A stretch of DNA of 64,000 nucleotides, from NCBI GenBank assembly GCA_946811185.2, contig OX328104.1:47848505-47912504 (forward strand), read 5' to 3'. The notes beneath the pieces were generated by a model. It saw only the letters and a program-made list of their open reading frames with translations, had not been told where the DNA came from and ran no database searches. Shown one piece after another: positions 48,977-62,641 of this stretch. The stretch's first letter is position 1, and each line of letters starts with the position of its first letter. Source of the DNA: Hippopus hippopus (taxonomy: Eukaryota > Mollusca > Bivalvia > Cardiida > Cardiidae). A program made the position numbers and the translations under genes.

Positions 48977-51374
48977 ACTGTACATTGATACTTTAAATAT
49001 GCTAAGATGATCAATGTACAGTGTAGAAACACCAGAAAATAAGAAAATAATGTCACAAGTGGCTAAAAAAGACTGAAAACTCTTTCAGTAGCAACTGCTT
49101 CCTATTGCATAAATCAAAACAAAGGGAACTAAATTTTAATTTTTTTTTTTAATCTCTTTTTACCGTAACAAGAAACCCAGTTACGTTGACGACCGTCTCA
49201 TACGTGCCAGTTACGCACCCGCAAAAACACGAAAAATCGACTTACGGCACATTCCATAGCAGACGACACCTGTTGCTTAAGTCAAATATAGGGAATTCTT
49301 TTTGTTCTTTTTCTCTTACTAGGGCCATTTTATTGGCATTGATACTTTGAATATGCTAAGACGATCAATGTACAGTGTAGAAACCCCAGAAGATAATGTC
49401 ACAAGTGGCTAAAAAAGACTGAAAACTCTTTCAGTAGCAACTGATTTCTATTGCATAAATCAAACAAAGGGAACTAAATTTTTATTTATTTTTTTTTTAA
49501 ATCTCTTTTTATACAATGACGAGAAATCCAGTTGTGTTGACTACCGTCTCATACGTGCCAGTTACGCGCCCGCGAAAACATGAAAAATCGACTTACGGCA
49601 CATTCCATTGCAGACGACACCTGTTGCTTAAGTCAAATATAGGGATTTTTTTTTTTTCTTTTTCTCTTACTAGGGCCATTGAAATGGCATTGATACTTTG
49701 AATATGCTAAGATGATCAATGTACAGTGTAGAAATCCCAGTAAATAGTGTCACAAGTGGCTTAAAAAACTGAAAACTCTTTCAGTAGCAACTGCTTTCTA
49801 TTGCATAAATCAAACAAAGGGAACTAAATTTTTATTTTTTTTTAAATCTCTTTTTGTACAATGCCAAGAAATCCAGTTGCGTTGACTACCATCTCATACG
49901 TGCCAGTTACGCGCCCGCAAAAACATGAAAAATCGACTTACGGCACATTTCATTGCAGACGACACCTGTTGCTTAAGTCAAATATAGGGATTTTTTTTTG
50001 TTCTTTTTCTCTTACTAGGGCCATTTTATTGGCATTGATACTTTGAATATGCTAAGATGATCAATGTACGGTGTAGAAATCCCAGGAAATAGTGTCACAA
50101 GTGGCTTAAAAAACTGAAAACTCTTTCAGTAGCAACTGATTTCTATTGCATAAATCAAACAAAGGGAACTAAATTTTCATTTTTTTTAAATCTCTTTTTA
50201 TACCGTGACAAGAAATCCAGTTGCGTTGACTACTGTCTCATACGTGCCAGTTATGCGCCCGCGAAAACATGAAAAATTGACTTACGGCATATTCCATTGC
50301 AGACGACACCTGTTGCTTTAGTCAAATATAGGGAAATTTTTTTTTTTCGTTTTCTCTTACTAGGGCCATTGAATTGGTTACAATGACTATCGCACCCATA
50401 CGTGACCGTTACGTGCTGTGCATAAAATCATTAAATCAACTTGGACACTTTTGGAGGCAACTGATACCTGTTGCACAAATCAAAGAAAGGTAAACCAAAT
50501 TCGTTTTTTCTTACCAGGGTCATGAAAAACATTGAACCACTTTTGGTGACCATGTGAGTCATGAGTCGATTTTATGTTTAACCGCTGCGCAAAAACATTG
50601 ATTCAGAAGCAACCGGTTGCTGTGGCATAAACTTTTTCCAATAAGAAATCTTGTTCTTGTTTGAAGAATTTAGAAATAGGCCAATGAAATACAATAAGAT
50701 GTAAGAATGACTAATAATAAAAATAGGTAAAATAGATAAAATGGCAAAGTTGGGGATTCAACCTCTGACCATCAGGACCCAGAAAAGGTCTTGGTGCAGG
50801 GGTCAAACCCTCTTTGCCAATCAATACGCTGAAATGACCCGAAGATTTAACATAGATATACAGAGATTTCCCCCCCCTTCCAATCAGCCAATCAAATCTC
50901 AGGCCTCTCTTAAATTATCCAATCACAGAAGCTTTTAGAAAATCAAAATGGCGTCCAATCAGCCAATCAAATCTCATCCCTCTCTTCAAATTATCCAATC
51001 AGAAAAGCTTTGAGAAATTCAATATTGCTCCCAATCAGCCAATCAAATTGCAGACACACCCCCAGAATCATCCAATCAGAAAGCTTTGAGCCATTTGAAA
51101 TGGTGCCCGAAAATATCGATAGAAAACAGTGAACAAGAATCGGCATAAAAGTGGATTTTAAGTCTTCTTTGAAGGCTGTTATGCAGTCCTTGGCAAACTG
51201 CCGGGCATGCACCCTCCACATATGCCAGATTTCACTGAAAATGGGCGAAAATTTAAGAAAACAGGGTGACAGAAGACCTTGTTTTGGTGCCTTCTAGCAC
51301 CTTGCAAGAGTGACTTCCCCTGATCCCTTGATCCCCTGATTCGATTTGCTTTTCTAATTCAGGCCAACAGCCAT
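48977..51374 (+). repeat. Unit H20 (2398 bp)
   Basis: Standard layout; CCAAT block at 50880-51106; 8-C tract. Markers are GAAACACCAG and GAATTCTTTTTG in A0, CCCAGTAAATAG in A2, GTTTTTTCTTACC and GGTCATGAAAA around the B1/B2 border, ATTGCTCCC and ATGGTGCCC in the CCAAT block, and CTGCCGGGC in the NFI-like site. Confidence 0.96.
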
Positions 51375-53741
51375 ACTGTACATTGATACTTTAAATATGC
51401 TAAGATGATCAATGTACAGTGTAGAAACCCCAGAAAATAAGAAAATAATGTCACAAGTGGCTAAAAAAGACTGAAAACTCTTTCAGTAGCAACTGCTTCC
51501 TATTGCATAAATCAAAACAAAGGGAACTAAATTTTAATTTTTTTTTTAATCTCTTTTTACCGTAACAAGAAACCCAGTTACGTTGACGACCGTCTCATAC
51601 GTGCCAGTTACGCACCCGCAAAAACACGAAAAATCGACTTACGGCACATTCCATAGCAGACGACACCTGTTGCTTAAGTCAAATATAGGGAATTTTTTTT
51701 GTTCTTTTTCTCTTACTAGGGCCATTTTATTGGCATTGATACTTTGAATATGCTAAGACGATCAATGTACAGTGTAGAAACCCCAGAAGATAATGTCACA
51801 AGTGGCTAAAAAAGACTGAAAACTCTTTCAGTAGCAACTGATTTCTATTGCATAAATCAAACAAAGGGAACTAAATTTTTATTTTTTTTTTTTTTTTAAA
51901 TCTCTTTTTATACAATGACGAGAAATCCAGTTGTGTTGACTACCGTCTCATACGTGCCAGTTACGCGCCCGCGAAAACATGAAAAATCGACTTACGGCAC
52001 ATTCCATTGCAGACGACACCTGTTGCTTAAGTCAAATATAGGGATTTTTTTTTTTTTCTTTTTCTCTTACTAGGGCCATTGAAATGGCATTGATACTTTG
52101 AATATGCTAAGATGATCAATGTACAGTGTAGAAATCCCAGGAAATAGTGTCACAAGTGGCTTAAAAAACTGAAAACTCTTTCAGTAGCAACTGCTTTCTA
52201 TTGCATAAATCAAACAAAGGGACTAAATTTTTATTTTTTTTAAATCTCTTTTTGTACAATGCCAAGAAATCCAGTTGCGTTGACTACCATCTCATACGTG
52301 CCAGTTACGCGCCCGCAAAAACATGAAAAATCGACTTACGGCACATTTCATGGCAGACGACACCTGTTGCTTAAGTCAAATATAGGGATTTTTTTTTTGT
52401 TCTTTTTCTCTTACTAGGGCCATTTTATTGGCATTGATACTTTGAATATGCTAAGATGATCAATGTACGGTGTAGAAATCCCAGGAAATAGTGTCACAAG
52501 TGGCTTAAAAAACTGAAAACTCTTTCAGTAGCAACTGATTTCTATTGCATAAATCAAACAAAGGGAACTAAATTTTCATTTTTTTTAAATCTCTTTTTAT
52601 ACCGTGACAAGAAATCCAGTTGCGTTGACTACTGTCTCATACGTGCCAGTTATGGCATATTCCATTGCAGACGACACCTGTTGCTTTAGTCAAATATAGG
52701 GAATTTTTTTTTTTTTCGTTTTCTCTTACTAGGGCCATTGAATTGGTTACAATGACTATCGCACCCATACGTGACCGTTACGTGCTGTGCATAAAATCAT
52801 TAAATCAACTTGGACACTTTTGGAGGCAACTGATACCTGTTGCACAAATCAAAGAAAGGTAAACCAAATTCGTTTTCTTACCAGGGTCACGAAAAACATT
52901 GAACCACTTTTGGTGACCATGTGAGTCATGAGTCGATTTTATGTTTAACCGCTGCGCAAAAACATTGATTCAGTAGCAACTGGTTGCTGTGGCATAAACT
53001 TTTTCCAATAAGAAATCTTGTTCTTGTTTGAAGAATTTAGAAATATGCCAATGAAATACAATAAGATGTAAGAATGACTAATAATAAAAATAGGTAAAAT
53101 AGATAAAATGGCAAAGTTGGGGATTCAACCTCTGACCATCAGGACCCAGAAAAGGTCTTGGTGCAGGGGTCAAACCCTCTTTGCCAATCAATACGCTGAA
53201 ATGACCCGAAGATTTAACATAGATATACAGAGATTTCCCCCCCCTTCCAATCAGCCAATCAAATCTCAGGCCTCTCTTAAATTATCCAATCACAGAAGCT
53301 TTTAGAAAATCAAAATGGCGTCCAATCAGCCAATCAAATCTCATCCCTCTCTTCAAATTATCCAATCAGAAAAGCTTTGAGAAATTCAATATTGCTCCCA
53401 ATCAGCCAATCAAATTGCAGACACACCCCCAGAATCATCCAATCAGAAAGCTTTGAGCCATTTGAAATGGCGCCCGAAAATATCGATAGAAAACAGTGAA
53501 CAAGAATCGGCATAAAAGTGGATTTTAAGTCTTCTTTGAAGGCTGTTATGCAGTCCTTGGCAAACTGCCAGGCATGCACCCTCCACATATGCCAGATTTC
53601 ACTGAAAATGGGCGAAAATTTAAGAAAACAGGGTGACAGAAGACCTTGTTTTGGTGCCTTCTAGCACCTTGCAAGAGTGACTTCCCCTGATCCCTTGATC
53701 CCCTGATTCGATTTGCTTTTCTAATTCAGGCCAACAGCCAT
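51375..53741 (+). repeat. Unit H21 (2367 bp) with a 31 bp deletion in A3
   Basis: Standard layout but shorter because of a 31 bp loss in A3 at about 52653. Other changes are GGGACTAAAT (1 bp loss) and TCATGGCAG in A2, AGCAACTGGTTGCT in the B2 palindrome, AAATATGCCAATG in the spacer and ATTGCTCCC. CCAAT block at 53247-53473; 8-C tract. Confidence 0.96.
52640..52665 (+). repeat. Deletion junction in A3 of H21 (31 bp missing)
   Basis: CCAGTTATG is joined directly to GCATATTCC; every other A3 has 31 further bases between them. The deleted segment is bounded by TTATG and TTACG, so a short near-match may have guided the loss. It also shortens the spacing between the two T-tracts of this subrepeat. 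Confidence 0.9.
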
Positions 53742-56143
53742 ACTGTACATTGATACTTTAAATATGCTAAGATGATCAATGTACAGTGTAGAAACACCAG
53801 AAAATAAGAAAATAATGTCACAAGTGGCTAAAAAAGACTGAAAACTCTTTCAGTAGCAACTGCTTCCTATTGCATAAATCAAAACAAAGGGAACTAAATT
53901 TTAATTTTTTTTTTAATCTCTTTTTACCGTAACAAGAAACCCAGTTACGTTGACGACCGTCTCATACGTGCCAGTTACGCACCCGCAAAAACACGAAAAA
54001 TCGACTTACGGCACATTCCATAGCAGACGACACCTGTTGCTTAAGTCAAATATAGGGAATTTTTTTTGTTCTTTTTCTCTTACTAGGGCCATTTTATTGG
54101 CATTGATACTTTGAATATGCTAAGACGATCAATGTACAGTGTAGAAACCCCAGAAGATAATGTCACAAGTGGCTAAAAAAGACTGAAAACTCTTTCAGTA
54201 GCAACTGATTTCTATTGCATAAATCAAACAAAGGGAACTAAATTTTTATTTATTTTTTTTTTTAAATCTCTTTTTATACAATGACGAGAAATCCAGTTGT
54301 GTTGACTACCGTCTCATACGTGCCAGTTACGCGCCCGCGAAAACATGAAAAATCGACTTACGGCACATTCCATTGCAGACGACACTTGTTGCTTAAGTCA
54401 AATATAGGGATTTTTTTTTTTTTTCTTTTTCTCTTACTAGGGCCATTGAAATGGCATTGATACTTTAAATATGCTAAGATGATCAATGTACAGTGTAGAA
54501 ATCCCAGGAAATAGTGTCACAAGTGGCTTAAAAAACTGAAAACTCTTTCAGTAGCAACTGCTTTCTATTGCATAAATCAAACAAAGGGAACTAAATTTTT
54601 ATTTTTTTTTAAATCTCTTTTTGTACAATGCCAAGAAATCCAGTTGCGTTGACTACCATCTCATACGTGCCAGTTACGCGCCCGCAAAAACATGAAAAAT
54701 CGACTTACGGCACATTTCATTGCAGACGACACCTGTTGCTTAAGTCAAATATAGGGATTTTTTTTTGTTCTTTTTCTCTTACTAGGGCCATTTTATTGGC
54801 ATTGATACTTTGAATATGCTAAGATGATCAATGTACGGTGTAGAAATCCCAGGAAATAGTGTCACAAGTGGCTTAAAAAACTGAAAACTCTTTCAGTAGC
54901 AACTGATTTCTATTGCATAAATCAAACAAAGGGAACTAAATTTTCATTTTTTTTAAATCTCTTTTTATACCATGACAAGAAATCCAGTTGCGTTGACTAC
55001 TGTCTCATACGTGCCAGTTATGCGCCCGCGAAAACATGAAAAATTGACTTACGGCATATTCCATTGCAGACGACACCTGTTGCTTTAGTCAAATATAGGG
55101 AAATTTTTTTTTTTTTTCGTTTTCTCTTACTAGGGCCATTGAATTGGTTACAATGACTATCGCACCCATACGTGACCGTTACGTGCTGTGCATAAAATCA
55201 TTAAATGAACTTGGACACTTTTGGAGGCAACTGATACCTGTTGCACAAATCAAAGAAAGGTAAACCAAATTCGTTTTTTCTTACCAGGGTCACGAAAAAC
55301 ATTGAACCACTTTTGGTGACCATGTAAGTCATGAGTCGATTTTATGTTTAACCGCTGCGCAAAAACATTGATTCAGAAGCAACCGGTTGCTGTGGCATAA
55401 ACTTTTTCCAATAAGAAATCTTGTTCTTGTTTGAAGAATTTAGAAATAGGCCAATGAAATACAATAAGATGTAAGAATGACTAATAATAAAAATAGGTAA
55501 AATAGATAAAATGGCAAAGTTGGGGATTCAACCTCTGACCATCAGGACCCAGAAAAGGTCTTGGTGCAGGGGTCAAACCCTCTTTGCCAATCAATACGCT
55601 GAAATGACCCGAAGATTTAACATAGATATACAGAGATTTCCCCCCCTTCCAATCAGCCAATCAAATCTCAGGCCTCTCTTAAATTATCCAATCACAGAAG
55701 CTTTTAGAAAATCAAAATGGCGTCCAATCAGCCAATCAAATCTCATCCCTCTCTTCAAATTATCCAATCAGAAAAGCTTTGAGAAATTCAATATTGCGCC
55801 CAATCAGCCAATCAAATTGCAGACACACCCCCAGAATCATCCAATCAGAAAGCTTTGAGCCATTTGAAATGGCGCCCGAAAATATCGATAGAAAACAGTG
55901 AACAAGAATCGGCATAAAAGTGGATTTTAAGTCTTCTTTGAAGGCTGTTATGCAGTCCTTGGCAAACTGCCAGGCATGCACCCTCCACATATGCCAGATT
56001 TCACTGAAAATGGGCGAAAATTTAAGAAAACAGGGTGACAGAAGACCTTGTTTTGGTGCCTTCTAGCACCTCGCAAGAGTGACTTCCCCTGATCCCTTGA
56101 TCCCCTGATTCGATTTGCTTTTCTAATTCAGGCCAACAGCCAT
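53742..56143 (+). repeat. Unit H22 (2402 bp)
   Basis: Standard layout; CCAAT block at 55649-55875; 7-C tract. It shares CGACACTTG, TACCATGAC, GTTTTTTCTTACC and CATGTAAGTC with H19, and GAAACACCAG with H20. Private changes include ATTAAATGAAC in B1, TACTTTAAATATG in A2, and CACCTCGCAAG in the tail (shared with H23). Confidence 0.96.
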
Positions 56144-58534
56144 ACTGTACATTGATACTTTAAATATGCTAAGATGATCAATGTACAGTGTAGAAACCCC
56201 AGAAAATAAGAAAATAATGTCACAAGTGGCTAAAAAAGACTGAAAACTCTTTCAGTAGCAACTGCTTCCTATTGCATAAATCAAAACAAAGGGAACTAAA
56301 TTTTAATTTTTTTTTAATCTCTTTTTACCGTAACAAGAAACCCAGTTACGTTGACGACCGTCTCATACGTGACAGTTACGCACCCGAAAAAACACGAAAA
56401 ATCGACTTACGGCACATTCCATAGCAGGCGACACCTGTTGCTTAAGTCAAATATAGGGAATTTTTTTTGTTCTTTTTCTCTTACTAGGGCCATTTTATTG
56501 GCATTGATACTTTGAATATGCTAAGACGATCAATGTACAGTGTAGAAACCCCAGAAGATAATGTCACAAGTGGCTAAAAAAGACTGAAAACTCTTCCAGT
56601 AGCAACTGATTTATATTGCATAAATTAAACAAAGGGAACTAAATTTTTATTTTTTTTTTAAATCTCTTTTTATACAATGACGAGAAATCCAGTTGTGTTG
56701 ACTACCGTCTCATACGTGCCAGTTACGCGCCCGCGAAAACATAAAAAATCGACTTACGGCACATTTCATTGCAGATGACACCTGTTGCTTAAGTCAGATA
56801 TAGGGAAATTTTTTTGTTTCTTTTTCTCTTACTAGGGCCATTGAAATGGCATTGATACTTTGAATATGCTAAGATGATCAATGTACAGTGTAGAAATCCC
56901 AGGAAATAGTGTCACAAGTGGCTTAAAAAACTGAAAACTCTTTCAGTAGCAACTGCTTTCTATTGCATAAATCAAACAAAGGGAACTAAATTTTTATTTT
57001 TTTTTAAATCTCTTTTTGTACAATGCCAAGAAATCCAGTTGCGTTGACTACCGTCTCATACGTGCCAGTTACGCGCCCGCAAAAACATGAAAAATCGACT
57101 TACAGCACATTTCATTGCAGACGACACCTGTTGCTTAAGTCAAATATAGGGATTTTTTTTTGTTCTTTTTCTCTTACTAGGGCCATTTTATTGGCATTGA
57201 TACTTTGAATATGCTAAGATGATCAATGTACGGTGTAGAAATCCCAGGAAATAGTGTCACAAGTGGCTTAAAAAACTGAAAACTCTTTCAGTAGCAACTG
57301 ATTTCTATTCCATAAATCAAACAAAGGGAACTCAATTTTCATTTTTTTTAAATCTCTTTTTATACCATGACAAGAAATCCAGTTGCGTTGACTACTGTCT
57401 CATACGTGCCAGTTATGCGCCCGCGAAAACATGAAAAATTGACTTACGGCATATTCCATTGCAGACGACACCTGTTGCTTTAGTCAAATATAGGGAAATT
57501 TTTTTTTTTCGTTTTCTCTTACTACGGCCATTGAATTGGTTACAATGACTATCGCACCCATACGTGACCGTTACGTGCTGTTCATAAAATCATTAAATCA
57601 ACTTGGACACTTTTGGAGGCAACTGATACCTGTTGCACAAATCAAAGAAAGGTAAACCAAATTCGTTTTCTTACCAGGGTCACGAAAAACATTGAAACAC
57701 TTTAGGTGACCATGTGAGTCATGAGTCGATTTTATGTTTAACCGCTGCGCAAAAACATTGATTCAGAAGCAACCGGTTGCTGTGGCATAAACTTTTTCCA
57801 ATAAGAAATCTTGTTCTTGTTTGAAGAATTTAGAAATAGGCCAATGAAATACAATAAGATGTAAGAATGACTAATAATAAAAATAGGTAAAATAGATAAA
57901 ATGGCAAAGTTGGGGATTCAACCTCTGACCATCAGGACCCAGAAAAGGTCTTGGTGCAGGGGTCAAACCCTCTTTGCCAATCAATACGCTGAAATGACCC
58001 GAAGATTTAACATAGATATACAGAGATTTCCCCCCCCTTCCAATCAGCCAATCAAATCTCAGGCCTCTCTTAAATTATCCAATCACAGAAGCTTTTAGAA
58101 AATCAAAATGGCGTCCAATCAGCCAATCAAATCTCATCCCTCTCTTCAAATTATCCAATCAGAAAAGCTTTGAGAAATTCAATATTGCGCCCAATCAGCC
58201 AATCAAATTGCAGACACACCCCCAGAATCATCCAATCAGAAAGCTTTGAGCCATTTGAAATGGCGCCCGAAAATATCGATAGAAAACAGTGAACAAGAAT
58301 CGGCATAAAAGTGGATTTTAAGTCTTCTTTGAAGGCTGTTATGCAGTCCTTGGCAAACTGCCAGGCATGCACCCTCCACATATGCCAGATTTCACTGAAA
58401 ATGGGCGAAAATTTAAGAAAACAGGGTGACAGAAGACCTTGTTTTGGTGCCTTCTAGCACCTCGCAAGAGTGACTTCCCCTGATCCCTTGATCCCCTGAT
58501 TCGATTTGCTTTTCTAATTCAGGCCAACAGCCAT
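56144..58534 (+). repeat. Unit H23 (2391 bp), most diverged copy
   Basis: Standard layout; CCAAT block at 58040-58266; 8-C tract. Many private changes include ACGTGACAGTT, CCCGAAAAAAC and CAGGCGAC in A0; CTCTTCCAG, TTTATATTGC, AAATTAAAC and GTCAGATATAG in A1; TTACAGCAC in A2; ATTCCATAAA and ACTCAATTTTC in A3; TACTACGGCC at the B1 start; CTGTTCATAAA in B1; and GAAACACTTTAGG in B2. Its A1 tail (GGGAAATTTTTTTG then TTTC) resembles the hybrid in H24. Confidence 0.95.
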
Positions 58535-60244
58535 ACTGTACATTGATACTTTAAATATGCTAAGATGATCAATGTACAGTGTAGAAACCCCAGAAAATAA
58601 GAAAATAATGTCACAAGTGGCTAAAAAAGACTGAAAACTCTTTCAGTAGCAACTGCTTCCTATTGCATAAATCAAAACAAAGGGAACTAAATTTTAATTT
58701 TTTTTTTAATCTCTTTTTACCGTAACAAGAAACCCAGTTACATTGACGACCGTCTCATACGTGCCAGTTACGCACCCGCAAAAACACGAAAAATCGACTT
58801 ACGGCACATTCCAGAGCAGACGACACCTGTTGCTTAAGTCAAATATAGGGAATTTTTTTTGTTCTTTTTCTCTTACTAGGGCCATTTTATTGGCATTGAT
58901 ACTTTGAATATGCTAAGACGATCAATGTACAGTGTAGAAACCCCAGAAGATAATGTCACAAGTGGCTAAAAAAGACTGAAAACTCTTTCAGTAGCAACTG
59001 ATTTCTATTGCATAAATCAAACAAAGGGAACTAAATTTTTATTTATTTTTTTTTTTTAAATCTCTTTTTATACAATGACGAGAAATCCAGTTGTGTTGAC
59101 TACCGTCTCATACGTGCCAGTTACGCGCCCGCGAAAACATGAAAAATTGACTTACGGCATATTCCATTGCAGACGACACCTGTTGCTTTAGTCAAATATA
59201 GGGAAATTTTTTTGTTTCTTTTTCTCTTACTAGGGCCATTGAATTGGTTACAATGACTATCGCACCCATACGTGACCGTTACGTGCTGTGCATAAAATCA
59301 TTAAATCAACTTGGACACTTTTGGAGGCAACTGATACCTGTTGCACAAATCAAAGAAAGGTAAACCAAATTCGTTTTCTTACCAGGGTCACGAAAAACAT
59401 TGAACCACTTTTGGTGACCATGTGAGTCATGAGTCGATTTTATGTTTAACCGCTGCACAAAAACATTGATTCAGAAGCAACCGGTTGCTGTGGCATAAAC
59501 TTTTTCCAATAAGAAATCTTGTTCTTGTTTGAAGAATTTAGAAATAGGCCAATGAAATACAATAAGATGTAAGAATGACTAATAATAAAAATAGGTAAAA
59601 TAGATAAAATGGCAAAGTTGGGGATTCAACCTCTGACCATCAGGATCCAGAAAAGGTCTTGGTGCAGGGGTCAAACCCTCTTTGCCAATCAATACGCTGA
59701 AATGACCCGAAGATTTAACATAGATATACAGAGATTTCCCCCCCCCCTTCCAATCAGCCAATCAAATCTCAGGCCTCTCTTAAATTATCCAATCACAGAA
59801 GCTTTTAGAAAATCAAAATGGCGTCCAATCAGCCAATCAAATCTCATTCCTCTCTTCAAATTATCCAATCAGAAAAGCTTTGAGAAATTCAATATTGCGC
59901 CCAATCAGCCAATCAAATTGCAGACACACCCCCAGAATCATCCAATCAGAAAGCTTTGAGCCATTTGAAATGGCGCCCGAAACTATCGATAGAAAACAGT
60001 GAACAAGAATCGGCATAAAAGTGGATTTTAAGTCTTCTTTGAAGGCTGTTATGCAGTCCTTGGCAAACTGCCAGGCATGCACCCTCCACATATGCCAGAT
60101 TTCACTGAAAATGGGCGAAAATTTAAGAAAACAGGGTGACAGAAGACCTTGTTTTGGTGCCTTCTAGCACCTTGCAAGAGTGACTTCCCCTGATCCCTTG
60201 ATCCCCTGATTCGATTTGCTTTTCTAATTCAGGCCAACAGCCAT
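58535..60244 (+). repeat. Unit H24 (1710 bp), only two A subrepeats
   Basis: A0 (58535-58873) is followed by an A1/A3 hybrid (58874-59227) and then B1. Two subrepeat lengths (687 bp) are missing. Other markers are TTACATTGACG and CCAGAGCAG in A0, CTGCACAAAA in B2, CAGGATCCAG in the foldback, CTCATTCCTC in the CCAAT block (59750-59976) and AACTATCGATAG after it. 10-C tract. Confidence 0.96.
58874..59227 (+). repeat. A1/A3 hybrid subrepeat in H24
   Basis: The first part is A1 (AAGACGATC, CCAGAAGATAATG, GACGAGAAATCC, TTACGCGCC). From 59148 it is A3 (ATTGACTTACGGCATATTCC, TTGCTTTAGTC). The exchange lies in the 23 bp identical in both parents, between 59125 and 59147, and deleted A2 plus parts of A1 and A3. 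Confidence 0.92.
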
Positions 60245-62641
60245 ACTGTACATTGATACTTTAAATATGCTAAGATGATCAATGTACAGTGTAGAAACCC
60301 CAGAAAATAAGAAAATAATGTCACAAGTGGCTAAAAAAGACTGAAAACTCTTTCAGTAGCAACTGCTTCCTATTGCATAAATCAAAACAAAGGGAACTAA
60401 ATTTTAATTTTTTTTTTAATCTCTTTTTACCGTAACAAGAAATCCAGTTACGTTGACGACCGTCTCATACGTGCCAGTTATGCACCCGCAAAAACACGAA
60501 AAATCGACTTACGGCACATTCCATAGCACACGACACCTGTTGCTTAAGTCAAATATGGGGAATTTTTTTTGTTCTTTTTTTCTTACTAGGGCCAATTTAT
60601 TGGCATTGATACTTTGAATATGCTAAGACGATCAATGTACAGTGTAGAAACCCCAGAAGATAATGTCACAAGTGGCTAAAAAAGACTGAAAACTCTTTCA
60701 GTAGCAACTGATTTCTATTGCATAAATCAAACAAAGGGAACTAAATTTTTATTTTTTTTTTTTTTTAAATCTCTTTTTATACAATGACGAGAAATCCAGT
60801 TGTGTTGACTACCGTCTCATACGTGCCAGTTACGCGCCCGCGAAAACATGAAAAATCGACTTACGGCACATTCCATTGCAGACGACACCTGTTGCTTAAG
60901 TCAAATATAGGGATTTTTTTTTTTTCTTTTTCTCTTACTAGGGCCATTGAAATGGCATTGATACTTTGAATATGCTAAGATGATCAATGTACAGTGTAGA
61001 AATCCCAGGAAATAGTGTCACAAGTGGCTTAAAAAACTGAAAACTCTTTCAGTAGCAACTGATTTCTATTGCATAAATCAAACAAAGGGAACTAAATTTT
61101 TATTTTTTTTTAAATCTCTTTTTGTACAATGCCAAGAAATCCAGTTGCGTTGACTACCATCTCATACGTGCCAGTTACGCGCCCGCAAAAACATGAAAAA
61201 TCGACTTACGGCACATTTCATTGCAGACGACACCTGTTGCTTAAGTCAAATATAGGGATTTTTTTTTGTTCTTTTTCTCTTACTAGGGCCATTTTATTGG
61301 CATTGATACTTTGAATATGCTAAGATGATCAATGTACGGTGTAGAAATCCCAGGAAATAGTGTCACAAGTGGCTTAAAAAACTGAAAACTCTTTCAGTAG
61401 CAACTGATTTCTATTGCATAAATCAAACAAAGGGAACTAAATTTTCATTTTTTTTAAATCTCTTTTTATACCGTGACAAGAAATCCAGTTGCGTTGACTA
61501 CTGTCTCATACGTGCCAGTTATGCGCCCGCGAAAACATGAAAAATTGACTTACGGCATATTCCATTGCAGACGACACCTGTTGCTTTAGTCAAATATAGG
61601 GAAATTTTTTTTTTTTCGTTTTCTCTTACTAGGGCCATTGAATTGGTTACAATGACTATCGCACCCATACGTGACCGTTACGTGCTGTGCATAAAATCAT
61701 TAAATCAACTTGGACACTTTTGGAGGCAACTGATACCTGTTGCACAAATCAAAGAAAGGTAAACCAAATTCGTTTTCTTACCAGGGTCACGAAAAACATT
61801 GAACCACTTTTGGTGACCATGTGAGTCATGAGTCGATTTTATGTTTAACCGCTGCGCAAAAACATTGATTCAGAAGCAACCGGTTGCTGTGGCATAAACT
61901 TTTTCCAATAAGAAATCTTGTTCTTGTTTGAAGAATTTAGAAATAGGCCAATGAAATACAATAAGATGTAAGAATGACTAATAATAAAAATAGGTAAAAT
62001 AGATAAAATGGCAAAGTTGGGGATTCAACCTCTGACCATCAGGACCCAGAAAAGGTCTTGGTGCAGGGGTCAAACCCTCTTTGCCAATCAATACGCTGAA
62101 ATGACCCAAAGATTTAACATAGATATACAGAGATTTCCCCCCCCTTCCAATCAGCCAATCAAATCTCAGGCCTCTCTTAAATTATCCAATCACAGAAGCT
62201 TTTAGAAAATCAAAATGGCGTCCAATCAGCCAATCAAATCTCATCCCTCTCTTCAAATTATCCAATCAGAAAAGCTTTGAGAAATTCAATATTGCGCCCA
62301 ATCAGCCAATCAAATTGCAGACACACCCCCAGAATCATCCAATCAGAAAGCTTTGAGCCATTTGAAATGGCGCCCGAAAATATCGATAGAAAACAGTGAA
62401 CAAGAATCGGCATAAAAGTGGATTTTAAGTCTTCTTTGAAGGCTGTTATGCAGTCCTTGGCAAACTGCCAGGCATGCACCCTCCACATATGCCAGATTTC
62501 ACTGAAAATGGGCGAAAATTTAAGAAAACAGGGTGACAGAAGACCTTGTTTTGGTGCCTTCTAGCACCTTGCAAGAGTGACTTCCCCTGATCCCTTGATC
62601 CCCTGATTCGATTTGCTTTTCTAATTCAGGCCAACAGCCAT
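60245..62641 (+). repeat. Unit H25 (2397 bp)
   Basis: Standard layout; CCAAT block at 62147-62373; 8-C tract. A0 has private changes AAATCCAGTTACG, TTATGCACCC, AGCACACGAC, AATATGGGGAA and GGCCAATTTATTGG at the A1 start. The foldback flank has GACCCAAAGATT. The rest matches the common type. Confidence 0.96.
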
